The position numbers were made by a program, and so were the translations under genes. Below, piece by piece: positions 1-9,950 of a DNA stretch of 64,000 nt (position 1 is the stretch's first letter; the number at the start of each line of letters is the position of its first letter). The stretch covers positions 468,580,617 to 468,644,616 of the forward strand of contig NC_057864.1 of assembly GCF_019393635.1 (NCBI RefSeq), given 5' to 3'. This DNA is from Dromiciops gliroides. Taxonomy: Eukaryota > Chordata > Mammalia > Microbiotheria > Microbiotheriidae. Under the pieces are notes generated by a model. The model had not been told where the DNA came from, did not search any database, and worked only from the letters and a program-made list of their open reading frames with translations.

Positions 1-713
1 TTCCTTGGGAATTCTTTTGGGATTGTAGGTCTGCCTTCCTTCTTCAAAAAGAAGGCTTAAAGGTCTACGGAATCTGAGCTTGAGACCAGAGCACACACAC
101 TGTGAAGAGGCATTACTCAAATGAGAAAACCCTGGCGAGATCTGGATCCAAGAGTCCTAAGGTCTGGCCTGGAATACTGGCTGAAAGTGGGTGACCTTGG
201 CCAAGTCACCTGCCTGCGTCAGCTTCTCCATCTCCGTGATGGGAAGGCTGGACCGGATGATCTGCAGGGCCCTTTCTGGCTTTACTGCTCTGTGATTTGG
301 TGATAACGTGGCTTCCTTTCTCTTTCTGGAGGCTTGAAGAGGTTTTTTGGTTACTGATGGAGTTCTGCAATTTGATAACGATCTTCCTGGGTGGCCCACA
401 TTTCAGTTTTCTTCTTCAAATTCTGCAGATTCTTTTTGTCTGCAGTGAGTATTGCTTGTTCTTGATGGTTCTGGAAACCAGCCCGGAAGTTTTCTTGAAA
501 TAATATTGATCAGATGTTTTTCTTTTCACTTGATTGCACTGCTTCTAAATCTGCTTCTAGTGCCATTATTTCCCAACCTTCTCTTCCTACGAATTTTTCT
601 TATGTACAGATTGGGTAGTGTGGCATAGTAGATAGAAAGCCAGGCTGGCCTCTGACACATGCTGGCTGTGTGACCTTGGGAGGTCACTTGAACTCTCTAA
701 GGTAGAGGTTCTT

Positions 714-868
714 TTTTTTTTTTTTTTTTTTTGCTGGGCAATTGGGGTTAAGTGACTTGCCCAGGGTCACACAGCTAGTAAGTGTTAAGTGTCTGAGGCA
801 GGATTTGAACTCAGGTATTCCTGAATCCTGGGCCAGTGCTCTATCCACTGCGCCATCTAGCTGCCCCT
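714..868 (-). repeat. Marsupial tRNA-related SINE, full length
   Basis: Reverse copy of the GGGGCAGCTAGRTGGC...AATTGCC SINE with a poly(T) (poly(A) on its own strand) end. The target-site duplication TAAGGTAGAGGTTCTT is at 698-713 and 869-884. It landed at the junction of an older MIR-type SINE and a hAT-like element. Confidence 0.9.
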
Positions 869-871
869 TAA

Positions 872-1150
872 GGTAGAGGTTCTTAAAGCTTCTTTGTGTC
901 AAAGAAAGGCCTTGAGCACTTTGGACTCCTTTTTTTTTTTAGGGGTGTGTGTGGGATTTGTAATATATACATGCATATGTGTATGTGTAACATACATACA
1001 AACAAAATAACTGAAAGAAATGCTGATTTTCAGTCAGAGGTTAATAAAAAAATAAAGAGGTCATTTCTTTCCTCAGCCAAGTTCATGGATTCCCTGAAAT
1101 CTACCCATGGATCCCTTGGGGGTCCATGGACATCAGGTGAGGAACCTTGC
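872..1150 (+). mobile_element. hAT-like short non-autonomous DNA element
   Basis: Starts AGGTTCTTAAAG and ends with GGGTCCATGGACATCAGGTGAGGAACC, an imperfect terminal inverted repeat. Relatives occur at about 19105-19445, 30100-30285, 36663-36790 and 48395-48612. The hAT assignment is by the resemblance of its ends. Confidence 0.5.
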
Positions 1151-1354
1151 CCTGAGAGTATATATTGCAGAGGAGGTGCTGACCTGCATTGGCGGAGGGA
1201 GTTTCTTCACCTGGAGTCCCTTATACCAAAGAAATCCCAGCTCTGGTCTCCCCAAACCTTTTCTGCTTGGACCACACTACCCACTGCTCTTTACCTTCAC
1301 CTCATTTATCCTCTTTTTTGGATGTTTTCAGGGGAATTTTCATGTACTCTGCAT

Positions 1355-1535
1355 CCTGATTACTTAAACTGTAGGTCACAACCCCGAATGGGGTCGCGTA
1401 ACTGAATGTGGGGGTCGTGAAAAATTTAGCAACAGTAAAAGGTTTTGTATACCAATTTTACATAACTATATACCCAGGGTTATGTAAAAATTTCTCAGGC
1501 AAAAAGGGGGTTTAAGAAGGCCTGCTCTGCCTCAT
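1355..1535 (+). mobile_element. Short DNA-transposon-like element rich in GGGTCGCG
   Basis: Contains TAGGTCACAACCCC followed by GGGGTCGCGTAACTG, an inverted arrangement, and ends near TTTAAGAAGGCC. It resembles non-autonomous hAT-type elements; the family name is uncertain. Confidence 0.4.
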
Positions 1536-1885
1536 TTCCCATTTTTCTAAGTCATATCCTGATACTCTACCACAGCACAAAGGCTGCTTATCACAGAGGG
1601 GCCTTATGGGTCCAGGGCCTGCCTAACAGTCAAGTCTTTGGCCATGGGCTTGGTCAGGACCACCCTGCCCACCCCCTCAGGGCCTGCTTTGCCAAATGTG
1701 GAGGATCCAGCAACCTGTAAGAATCTCACTTAAGGCAAAGAGGTGAACTCTGCACAAGTGGAGGGAAGGCCCACACTGAGAAACCAAAGTGCAAATGCTA
1801 GTCCTTTTTTTCATGCCCTTCACTTTTTTTAAGCTGCATTCACATTTTTTATTGATTCTTCCTGCCTTTTAAAAAATTAATCTGA

Positions 1886-2029
1886 GGGGCAGCTAGGTGG
1901 CACAGTGGATAGAGCACCGGCCCTGGATCCAGGAGGACCTAAGTTCAAATCCGGCCTCAGACACTTTACACACTAGCTGTGTGACCCTGGGCAAGTCACT
2001 TAACCCCAACTGCCTCACCAAAAAAAAAA
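1886..2029 (+). repeat. Marsupial tRNA-related SINE, full length
   Basis: Forward copy with A-tail. Target-site duplication AAAAATTAATCTGA at 1872-1885 and 2030-2043 is perfect, suggesting a fairly recent insertion. Confidence 0.92.
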
Positions 2030-2384
2030 AAAAATTAATCTGAAACTTTCTTGAATTCCTAGGTGTCTACTACCCAGCTGAGGTTATCTCTTGGGATTTC
2101 CTGTATTCTGCCAACACGTACATATCTCCTGGTGGTTTTCCTTTTGTTTTGGTTAATCTGTCATTTTCATAAACAAAATCAGAGCTTTTGTTGTCAGCCT
2201 CTGCTGCTATTCTGAGGTGTGTGAGGAGCATGGATTCTTGGTGATCTCGCTCTACCATCTCCCCAGAAATCCCCTCTCTTGTCTTCTTTCCGTCCCCATA
2301 TCTGATTTTAGGCCCTTATCGCTCCCCTAGAACATGGTAAGCACCTCCTAGGCCGCCTCCTTGTTTCCACTCTTCTGCCCAAAC

Positions 2385-2790
2385 AATTTATCCAAGGTAA
2401 CCACACTTTACTGTCCAGGTAACCTTCCTGCTGGATAGTCTACTGTTCAGAACCTGCCATGACAGTCCCCTACTTACTCAATAAAGTCCAAAGTCCTTGG
2501 CCAAGGTGGTGCAGCGGACTGAGTGCTGGGATTGGAATCAGGAAGCCCTGAGCTGGATCCCTCCCAAGACACTGACTACCGAGTCACACGTGGCATGTCA
2601 CCTCACCTTTCTGAGCCTCAGTTTCCTTATCTGTAAAAGAGGGGGCTGGACTCCGTGGCTTATGAAGCCCCTCCCCACTCCAGATCTAGGATCCTGGCCT
2701 GCCCTTCAAAAGCCTCCACAATGTGACTTCCATCCATTTTGGAGCTGACTCCAACACATGCCAGAGGCTCTAACCAGATGGTTCTAGAGT
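2385..2790 (+). repeat. L2 LINE 3' fragment, interrupted by a MIR-type SINE
   Basis: CTACTTACTCAATAAAGTCC and CCTTCAAAAGCCTCCACAAT match the conserved L2 3' coding region. A CORE/MIR-type SINE at about 2506-2700 splits it. Confidence 0.55.
2506..2700 (+). repeat. MIR/CORE-SINE copy
   Basis: Shows the MIR hallmarks GAGCCTCAGTTTCCTTATCTG and GTAAAAGAGGGGGCTGGAC; diverged. Confidence 0.6.
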
Positions 2791-3289
2791 CCATCATATC
2801 TTATATTCTTCCACCTGCCCTGAGGGAAAGTGGGAGGGGAAGGAAATAAAGGGGAAGAGGGGAAGGAAGGAAGGGCAGATTGGGGGAGGGAGCAATAAAA
2901 GCGAAACACTTTGGAGGAAGGTAAAGATGTTCTGCATAACTGCACATGTATGACTTACATTGAATTGCTTGATTTCATTGGGAGGAAGAAAATTCAGAAC
3001 ACAGAATGAGCTCAAAGACCTTAATCTCATCAGAGTGGGCTCAAGGAAGGAGTAACACACACACACCCAATTGGGAGGAGTAATCTATTTAACCCTACAG
3101 GAAAGTAGGAGGGGAAGAGGATAAGGAGAGAAGAGTGAAAGAAGGGAGGGCAGAGTGGGGGAGGGGGCAGTCAGAAGCAAAACACTTTTGAGGAGGAATA
3201 GGGTAAAAGAAGATAGAAAATAGAGTAAATATCATGGGAAGGGAATAGGATGGAGGGAAATAGTTATGATGATTGACGATATTGGCAAA

Positions 3290-3778
3290 ATGTATGGTAC
3301 CTACTTTGCTGGGCTATTGTGAAGAAAATTCTTTGTCAAGTTTAAGGTACTATATAAAAGTTATGTTGAAGAGGATGCTATCAGAAAAACCTGGAAAGAC
3401 CTACATGAACTGAAGCAGAGAGAAATGTCCTGTATACAAAACAGCAGCAATGCAATGATCCGATATAACTCTGAAGGACTTACGGAAACTGCAATCCATC
3501 TACAGAGAAAGAACTGATGGTGTCTGAAAACAGATTGAAGCCTATTTTTTTTTTGGACAGTTCCTTAATCTGAAGTTTTGTTTTTATCTGTTTTCTCTCA
3601 TAACCTGGCTAATGTGAAGATGTTCCCCATGACTACTCATCTATAACTTATATTGAATTGCTTGAGTTCTTGGGGGTGGGAAGGGAGGGAAGAAGGGAAG
3701 TTGGAACACAAAGTTTTAAAAAATGATGCCAAAATTTGTTTTTACATGTAATGTGGAAAATAAAACTCTAAAGTTACA
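3290..3778 (+). repeat. L1 LINE 3' end, diverged
   Basis: Contains CAGAAAAACCTGGAAAGACC (end of ORF2 and start of the 3' UTR in marsupial L1) and finishes TTTACATGTAATGTGGAAAA with an A-rich tail. Other copies of the same 3' end lie at 37810, 52357 and 56084. Confidence 0.65.
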
Positions 3779-3875
3779 TTCTTCCACCTCTGTTCCTGGA
3801 CTCACAATATTCGCTGACCCCAGAGTGCTTCCTAACATTTCCACCAGTTGAAATCCTACCCAGCCTTCAGAGCCG

Positions 3876-4040
3876 GCTAAAAGATGCTGGATTCCGAGTC
3901 AGAGGCCCTCTGTGTGAATCCTGGCTCTTAATTTACTACCCATGTGACTCTCAACACTACTCTTAACCTCTTGGCCTCGATTTCCTCGTCTGTCAGATGA
4001 GGGGGCTAGACCTCTAAGGGCCCTCTGAGCTCAATAATTC
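3876..4040 (+). repeat. MIR/CORE-SINE copy
   Basis: Diverged MIR-type unit ending in GATTTCCTCGTCTGTCAGATG and GAGGGGGCTAGACCTCTAAG. Confidence 0.5.
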
Positions 4041-5099
4041 TCCTTGAAACCTCTAACCCACCCATCTGAACATTTCCAAATCACTCAAGCCTTACACTTA
4101 AGCCTTCGAGGTTACAAATCCCTCCTTTCTCTGCACTCTCAATATCCTCACAGCTATCTGTGGCACCCCCCCAGCCCCACTAACTTGAGACAGCAGCGCA
4201 ATGACCGAGTTGGCTACCAGGGCATCCTCAGGAGTGCCGGCACAGCCCCTGGCAGGCCTTCAAACAGAATCAACAGTTCAGCATTGGTGGCCCGGAGCTC
4301 ACAGTCTGGATACACGGACATGGATCTGTTGCTACTTAGTCCACAGAGCAATGGTAGAAAAATTGCCCCAGAGTGTCTGCAAACCCCAGGCTACAACTGG
4401 AGAGACAGGAGGTGGGAAAGGCTGCCAAGGCAGAGAAAGGAATGCCCTCTGCCGACGGGTGACTGACTTGGTTCTCGGTCGTCAGGCCTCAGGCCCTCTG
4501 GCTCCAGGTTCGACCAAGCTCTTCTGGTCGTCATTGGGCTGCAGGCCTGGAAAGTGATCTCCAGGTGTCTTCCCAGATAAATGGTAGAGCCCTTAAATGA
4601 GGGATGCCTCTGTGTGGTGCTTCTCAGCATCCCAGGTGAGGTCTGGGTAGAGCAGGCGGTCAGCCGGGCACGAGGAGATGGAACGTTCTCCCATGGGCTC
4701 CGTAAACAGCCACCTGCTCTGAGTGGGTCTTGGCACCAATCATCTGGTTGCTGCCTCCCCTGGCCACAAAAGGCTTCGATATAAACCTTTTGGTCATCTG
4801 AGCCAAGGAGCATTAAGGGAGGTGGAAAGCTCTGAGCATTTGTTTTTACACTCCTTCCAGGGTAAGTCCAAACAAATAATGACCCTGACACTGGAAAGTG
4901 ACCTCCTCCCAAACACACCTGAATCCTGTCAATGGGCGATGGTAAAGGTCTTAGTCTGGTTTTGTTTTTAAAGGGGGTCTGTCAGACAGAAGGTGCCTGT
5001 GGGAACATGACTACCCAAGGGAAGTTTGGTCTGCCCCCAGCCGGCTCTAGAAAAGGTAATTTAAGTCAAGGGCACATCATCTATTCAAAAGGCATGAGG

Positions 5100-5263
5100 G
5101 GGGCAGCTGGGTGGCATAGTGGATGGAGCGCCAGCCCTGGATTCAGGAGGACCTGAGTTCAGGTCCGGCTTCAGACACTTGACACTTGCTGGCTGTGTGA
5201 CCCTGGGCAGGTCACTTGGCCCTCATTGCCTCACAAGAAAAAAACAAACAAACAAAACAAAAC
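5100..5263 (+). repeat. Marsupial tRNA-related SINE, full length
   Basis: Forward copy with an (AAAC)n-rich tail. Perfect duplication AAAAGGCATGAGG at 5087-5099 and 5264-5276. Confidence 0.92.
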
Positions 5264-5280
5264 AAAAGGCATGAGGATAT

Positions 5281-5434
5281 TCTAAGATGCAGTGGATACA
5301 TGGCTGGACTTGGAGTCAGGAAGACCTGAGTTCAAATCTTGCCTCAGGTACTTATTTACTTTGTGGGCCTCAGTTTCTTCCTCGGTAAAATGAGAGGGTG
5401 TCTGAAGTCCCTTCCAGCTCTAAGCCTATGGTCT
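5281..5434 (+). repeat. MIR/CORE-SINE copy
   Basis: CTTGGAGTCAGGAAGACCTG and CCTCAGTTTCTTCCTCGGTA place it in the MIR/CORE-SINE group; immediately follows the younger SINE. Confidence 0.6.
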
Positions 5435-6444
5435 TAAAAGGAATAATGGCCCTCACTTCCCAAATGTATTCAAAAGGTTTTAAATCCAGAAGTTGTAGGT
5501 GAATGAGAACCTGGAGGGCATATACCCAGCACAAAACTCTGGTACCTGGGACATGGGACATGAACCAGGTGACTCATGGAAAGACAGCTTTGGGACCACA
5601 GATAACTAATGGGGTGTCCTGTAAAGACCACCCACACATCTCTTCAGTCTCCTCCCTCACTTGAAGACCCCCGACACTTGCCAAGTCCAACGAAATGGGA
5701 CCATTAAGAACAATCCCAAGGGTGTGAAGTTTCCACAGCCCTGTTTAATCTGGAGTCTGGGCCGATTGCCACACTCCAAGGAAGTTAGCATTTTTATGAT
5801 AAATAAGGCAACCCAACATAACCCAGGATGTGAATAATGAAAACTAAACAAATGAAAATAACCGCTGGGAAAAGTAAAAAGTCAACTCTGATGAAAAATG
5901 TCTCCAGCAAAGTCATTAGGCTCTTCACTAATAACTGGGTCACCGGAGAGTGGAGCATCGTCGTAAATGAAAATGCGATGTGAGTGGCACAGCCGAGGGC
6001 ATTCCACTTCAAATGAGGATGTGGCCAGAAGCCAGCCTGCCCTAGGTCAAGCACTATGCTGGGATTAAGAACCAAAACAAAGCCGACACATGAGGACATG
6101 GGAAGAGCTGGTGGCTCCATGGGCCTCTCTCCTCTCGAGAAGAGCTGGAGCCTTCTGACGACACAAAAAATTGGGAGACAGTATGCAAATCCTACCTGAG
6201 AAAGGAGGGAACAATCTCTAGCACGAAGAGGGTGACCTCTATAGGCTTGGAGAGTCTATGGCCAAGGGCAGGGCAGTGGTTGGTGAGCTGGATAGACCCT
6301 GAAACAGGGAGATCCTGCTGAGGTGCCCCTTGACCCCAGGGAGGTAAATTCCAGGTGAAGTTGTGAATTACAAAATACTGACACCACGGCTTTGGTCGGC
6401 TTGGTGTGGGGATGAAGGGGAGGTTCCATCCATCTGTACACACC

Positions 6445-6900
6445 TCCTACAACAAGTCAAACAGCATCGTGACTTGACACGTGAATACTTGGGAAGAGCC
6501 AGTAGTGCTGGGTGCCTCTCTTCTTGAAAACATCAATGGCTCCCTATTGCCTCGAAGATCCAATATGAAGGCCTTTGTCTGGCATCGGAAGCTCTTCTGA
6601 GTCGGGTCCCTTCCAGTGGACCTTCTTCCACACCACTGTGATCCAGCTTGCTGGCCTATGACTGCTCCCACACATCCCTCTATCTCCCATTTCCATACCT
6701 CTGAAATGACAGGCGGACCCGTGCCTGGCACGCCCTGCCTCCTCACCTGGGCTCCTTGGAACCCCTGCTTCCTTCTCCTTCGGCAGGAGACCCTCCTCAG
6801 GCCCCTAGAATGGGCACAGACTGTCCTCTCCTTCATTTCCCTGGCATTTAGCATAGAGCCTGGCACACAGTAGGGACTTAAAAATCACTTGTTGACTAAA
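6445..6900 (+). repeat. L2 LINE 3' end
   Basis: CTCCCTATTGCCTCGAAGAT and the terminal AGAGCCTGGCACACAGTAGG with CTTGTTGACTAAAA are the typical L2 3' region. Confidence 0.7.
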
Positions 6901-7360
6901 AGTGGTGATGATGCTAAAAAAATCTTTTTGAAACAATCATTGCTCTGTTCCCATCCACTTAAAAATCACAGCTTGACGAGCCTTGGGTGAGCTGAAAAAG
7001 AAGACATTCTCCCCCATGCCCCACCCATGCCATGCATAAGCCAATCTTGAATACTGATTTCATTTCCTGCTTTATATCACAGGGAAGGATGCATCACTTC
7101 TGACATTCAGCCTGATGAGGCCCAAGATTAAATGCCCACTCACTCTCGGTCCCATGCTCATTCCACTGGATGATTCTGAGGCTGCAAATGGATTCTACTT
7201 CAATTACTAACAGTCAAATGTTTCCAATTGGGTCAAATGCTTTCATAACAGTACAGGAAGTAATTTGACTCTAGCATTCCCCCATATCGAGTCCAGTAAA
7301 CACACAATTTAAGTGTAATGGGAATTTTCCAGTTCGGAAATTCCCCCAAATAAGCTCTAC

Positions 7361-7463
7361 CTGGTAGATGGTTCTTCCACTGGGAGAGGAAACGCGGGTG
7401 ACGGAATGTCGATCGACAAGATCCAAGGCCTGGACAGCGGATGGGCCAAATAGAAATTTCAGC
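7361..7463 (-). CDS. ZSWIM7: ZSWIM7 coding exon 3
   Basis: 103 nt between CTTCCTAG and CAG|GTAGAG. Encodes LKFLFGPSAVQALDLVDRHS and ends SSPSGRTIYQ exactly at a codon boundary. Closely matches human LKFLFGSSATQALDLVDRQS. The downstream exons with the zinc-binding Cys/His residues are not in view. Confidence 0.9.
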
Positions 7464-9898
7464 CTAGGAAGCAGAAAGACTTTGGATCAGACAGACCATC
7501 TTCCACTGACATCTGGCATCCTCAAAATGAACATAATTAAGAGTAAGTGAGCGTGCAAAAAGCAGGAGGAAGAACAGAGCGTGTGCACTGGCTGAGCACT
7601 GACTTGTGTGAGGGCCTTACTGGAGCATCCCCAATGTTTCAGAATGGGCTGGAAGCTCACAAAAAGACGCTGTCAACAGTTTCTTCTGGGGCTGCGCCAG
7701 TTCCTTGGCGGTGCCACCTCCTCTGCCACATTATCCTTGCCTTACGCTGTCCTTTCTAAAAGCTTCCCTCTCACCATGGCCCAGGAGGCTGCGATGACCT
7801 AAAGGCAACCGGTGAATGTGACAGTGGTTCTGTTCACTGTCCTGTCTCAGATAGGGATGTACAGCATGAGAGAGCGAAGGCGCAGAGAGACTGCGCCTTC
7901 AGAGGTCACCGGTGTACCCTGTGGCAGAGAGAGGGGCAGAGCTGCTTCTGTCAGATCAAGCTTGGCAGCCTCTCTGGGGTGCAGAGTGTGTACTGGTGGA
8001 GGAGGGAACAGAGCCCCTTTGGGAGTGTCAGAAGCCCCAGAGAAGAGCCTTTGACACAGGCTAGTCATTGCCGTCCCCCGTTACACATACTACCAGGGTT
8101 AGGGTTAGGGTTAGCCTCCACCAGCTAGGTCAATGGGAAATTATTTCACAGGCCCAAACTTTGCCAATGCTTGGAGGGGGAGGGTTTTTTTCCTGGTTCA
8201 GACAAGAGCCAATCCAGAAAGAGCATTCAAAAAAAGACTCCCCAGTGCGGCACTATTCCAAGCAAGTAAACCCAAGGTGGGATTGCCAGGACTTGCCACC
8301 CACCCTGGGGAGCTTCACAAATCTTGGGCTTTTAGGGAAATGGGAGGCATGGCTTTCATGAAGCCAGGAAGCACACCCCAGCAACCCCCTAAAGCCAGAA
8401 AGAGAGTAGGAGACAAAACCTGAAAACAATACTCCTCCTCGAGTGGGATTAATACCATGCTGAATGCGGCTGGGGCCGACCTCCAGCCAGTCTTCAGTTG
8501 CAATGAGTACAGGCTGGGGGACTCCTGAGGCCAAGACGGCCACCCTGCAGGCCGAGAGACCTTTCTATTTTTGGAAGAACACATTGAGTAAGCCAGAGCC
8601 TTAAAGACCGAGGCCTGGGGATGGGGGTGGCACCCCACTCAGTGTCCAGCCTTCTGCCTATCTGGGTCCATCTTCCCCACTTCATTCTAAGTCCACACAC
8701 TCACACAGGGAGAAGCACATCAGGCATGTACACACACACACACGCACACACATGTACACACATGAACACAGACACACGGTACACATATACGGACAGACAG
8801 AAGACTCATTTGGGGGCAGGGGGAGAGAACCACTTTCCCTGCTTCCTTCCTCTGACAGGAAAGGCCACATGCATTTATTGAACATCTGGTCCGACCCGCA
8901 CACAACAAAGATTTATTCAGCATCCACCGTGCGCGAGCCTCCGCTAGGCCAGAGGGAGCCGTGTCCAAAGTTATCCCCGCTCTCCCACATGCCCGTTCCA
9001 AGGGTGTCTGCTCAGTGCCCACCCTCGGCCCCTGTAGCTTCAGAGCACCCTTTTCCCTGGGTATTCTCTCATCTCCGAGTTTCTATGACTGTCTCTTCCA
9101 GCCTGTCTCAGACTTCTTTACTTGGAGCTTTATTTATATCCCAGCCCCAACATGGGGGTCTCTTGCCAACCTCATTGGCTCTCAGGCTTATTTATTATCA
9201 CTTTCACGAAAAGAAGTCTCGGATCACCAGGGTCTCTCCCACGAGCTCTCATTCTGCACAACCAACTGCTCATACAGCTGCCCAAAGGCACCTTAAACTT
9301 AACATGGCCAAGGCAGAACTCATCAGTGTTTCCCCCAAACTCCCCTATTTCTGTTGATGGCACCCTCATCCTTCCAATGTCCAGGCTGCCATCTCTGGAG
9401 TCATCCTCGACTCCTCCTCCCTCACCCCAGACATCCACCCAATCATTGCTTGTCTTGTTTATTCCGCCTGCACCGGGCCCTGACATCTGAGGAGCCACAC
9501 CAGCTCATCTCCCACCTCTGTGCCTTTGCCCTGGCTGTCCCTGATGCCTAGAATGCACTCCCTCCCCATTGTCACTTACAGATTACCCCATCTCCTGCTG
9601 AGGCGGGGCTACTTTCTCCTAGGTGTGGCCTTTTCCGTTTCCCCTCACTCTCGACAATCCCCTGGAATCCTGTACATGCCCATTTGTGGACAGGCTGTCA
9701 AACCCCACTGCCTCCTGAGGGCAGGCCCTGGTTCATTTGTCTCGGACCTCCACAGCCCAGGACAGTGCCTGGCATGCACTAGGTGTTTAATGAATGTTTA
9801 TTAGTCAACTTATTGACATAAAGGTTAGGAAAGCCATGATCCCTGCCCTTGAGAATTTATTATGAAGTAGAAGAATAAGACTCCAATATAGAAAGCTC

Positions 9899-9950
<52 letters not shown>

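Larger units (their letters stand above)
1..7360 (-). other. ZSWIM7 intron 3 region: repeats, no exon recognised
   Basis: No coding exon could be supported on either strand. The stretch is largely repeats (SINEs, L1, L2, hAT-like and MIR-type copies, listed separately). The parts 4041-5086, 5435-6444 and 6900-7360 hold no repeat or gene that I recognise. A purine-rich sequence containing GGGAGGGCAGA and GGGGGAGGG is present twice (about 2814-2930 and 3095-3205), probably decayed LINE or LTR sequence. Confidence 0.6.

Noticed and set aside
1886-2029. tRNA gene, because of the B-box-like GTTCAAATCC found in this and similar copies
   Set aside because: No cloverleaf; the sequence is the tRNA-derived head of a SINE with A-tail and target-site duplication, repeated throughout the window.
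1-7360. Search for ZSWIM7 SWIM zinc-finger exons
   Set aside because: No minus-strand stretch with the CSCPAF or CKHLLAVYLSQ-type sequence was seen; these exons are assumed to lie outside the window.
8752-9357. 201-residue plus-strand frame as a gene
   Set aside because: Begins in a CA-rich simple repeat and runs into L2 LINE sequence; no coherent domain or splice structure.
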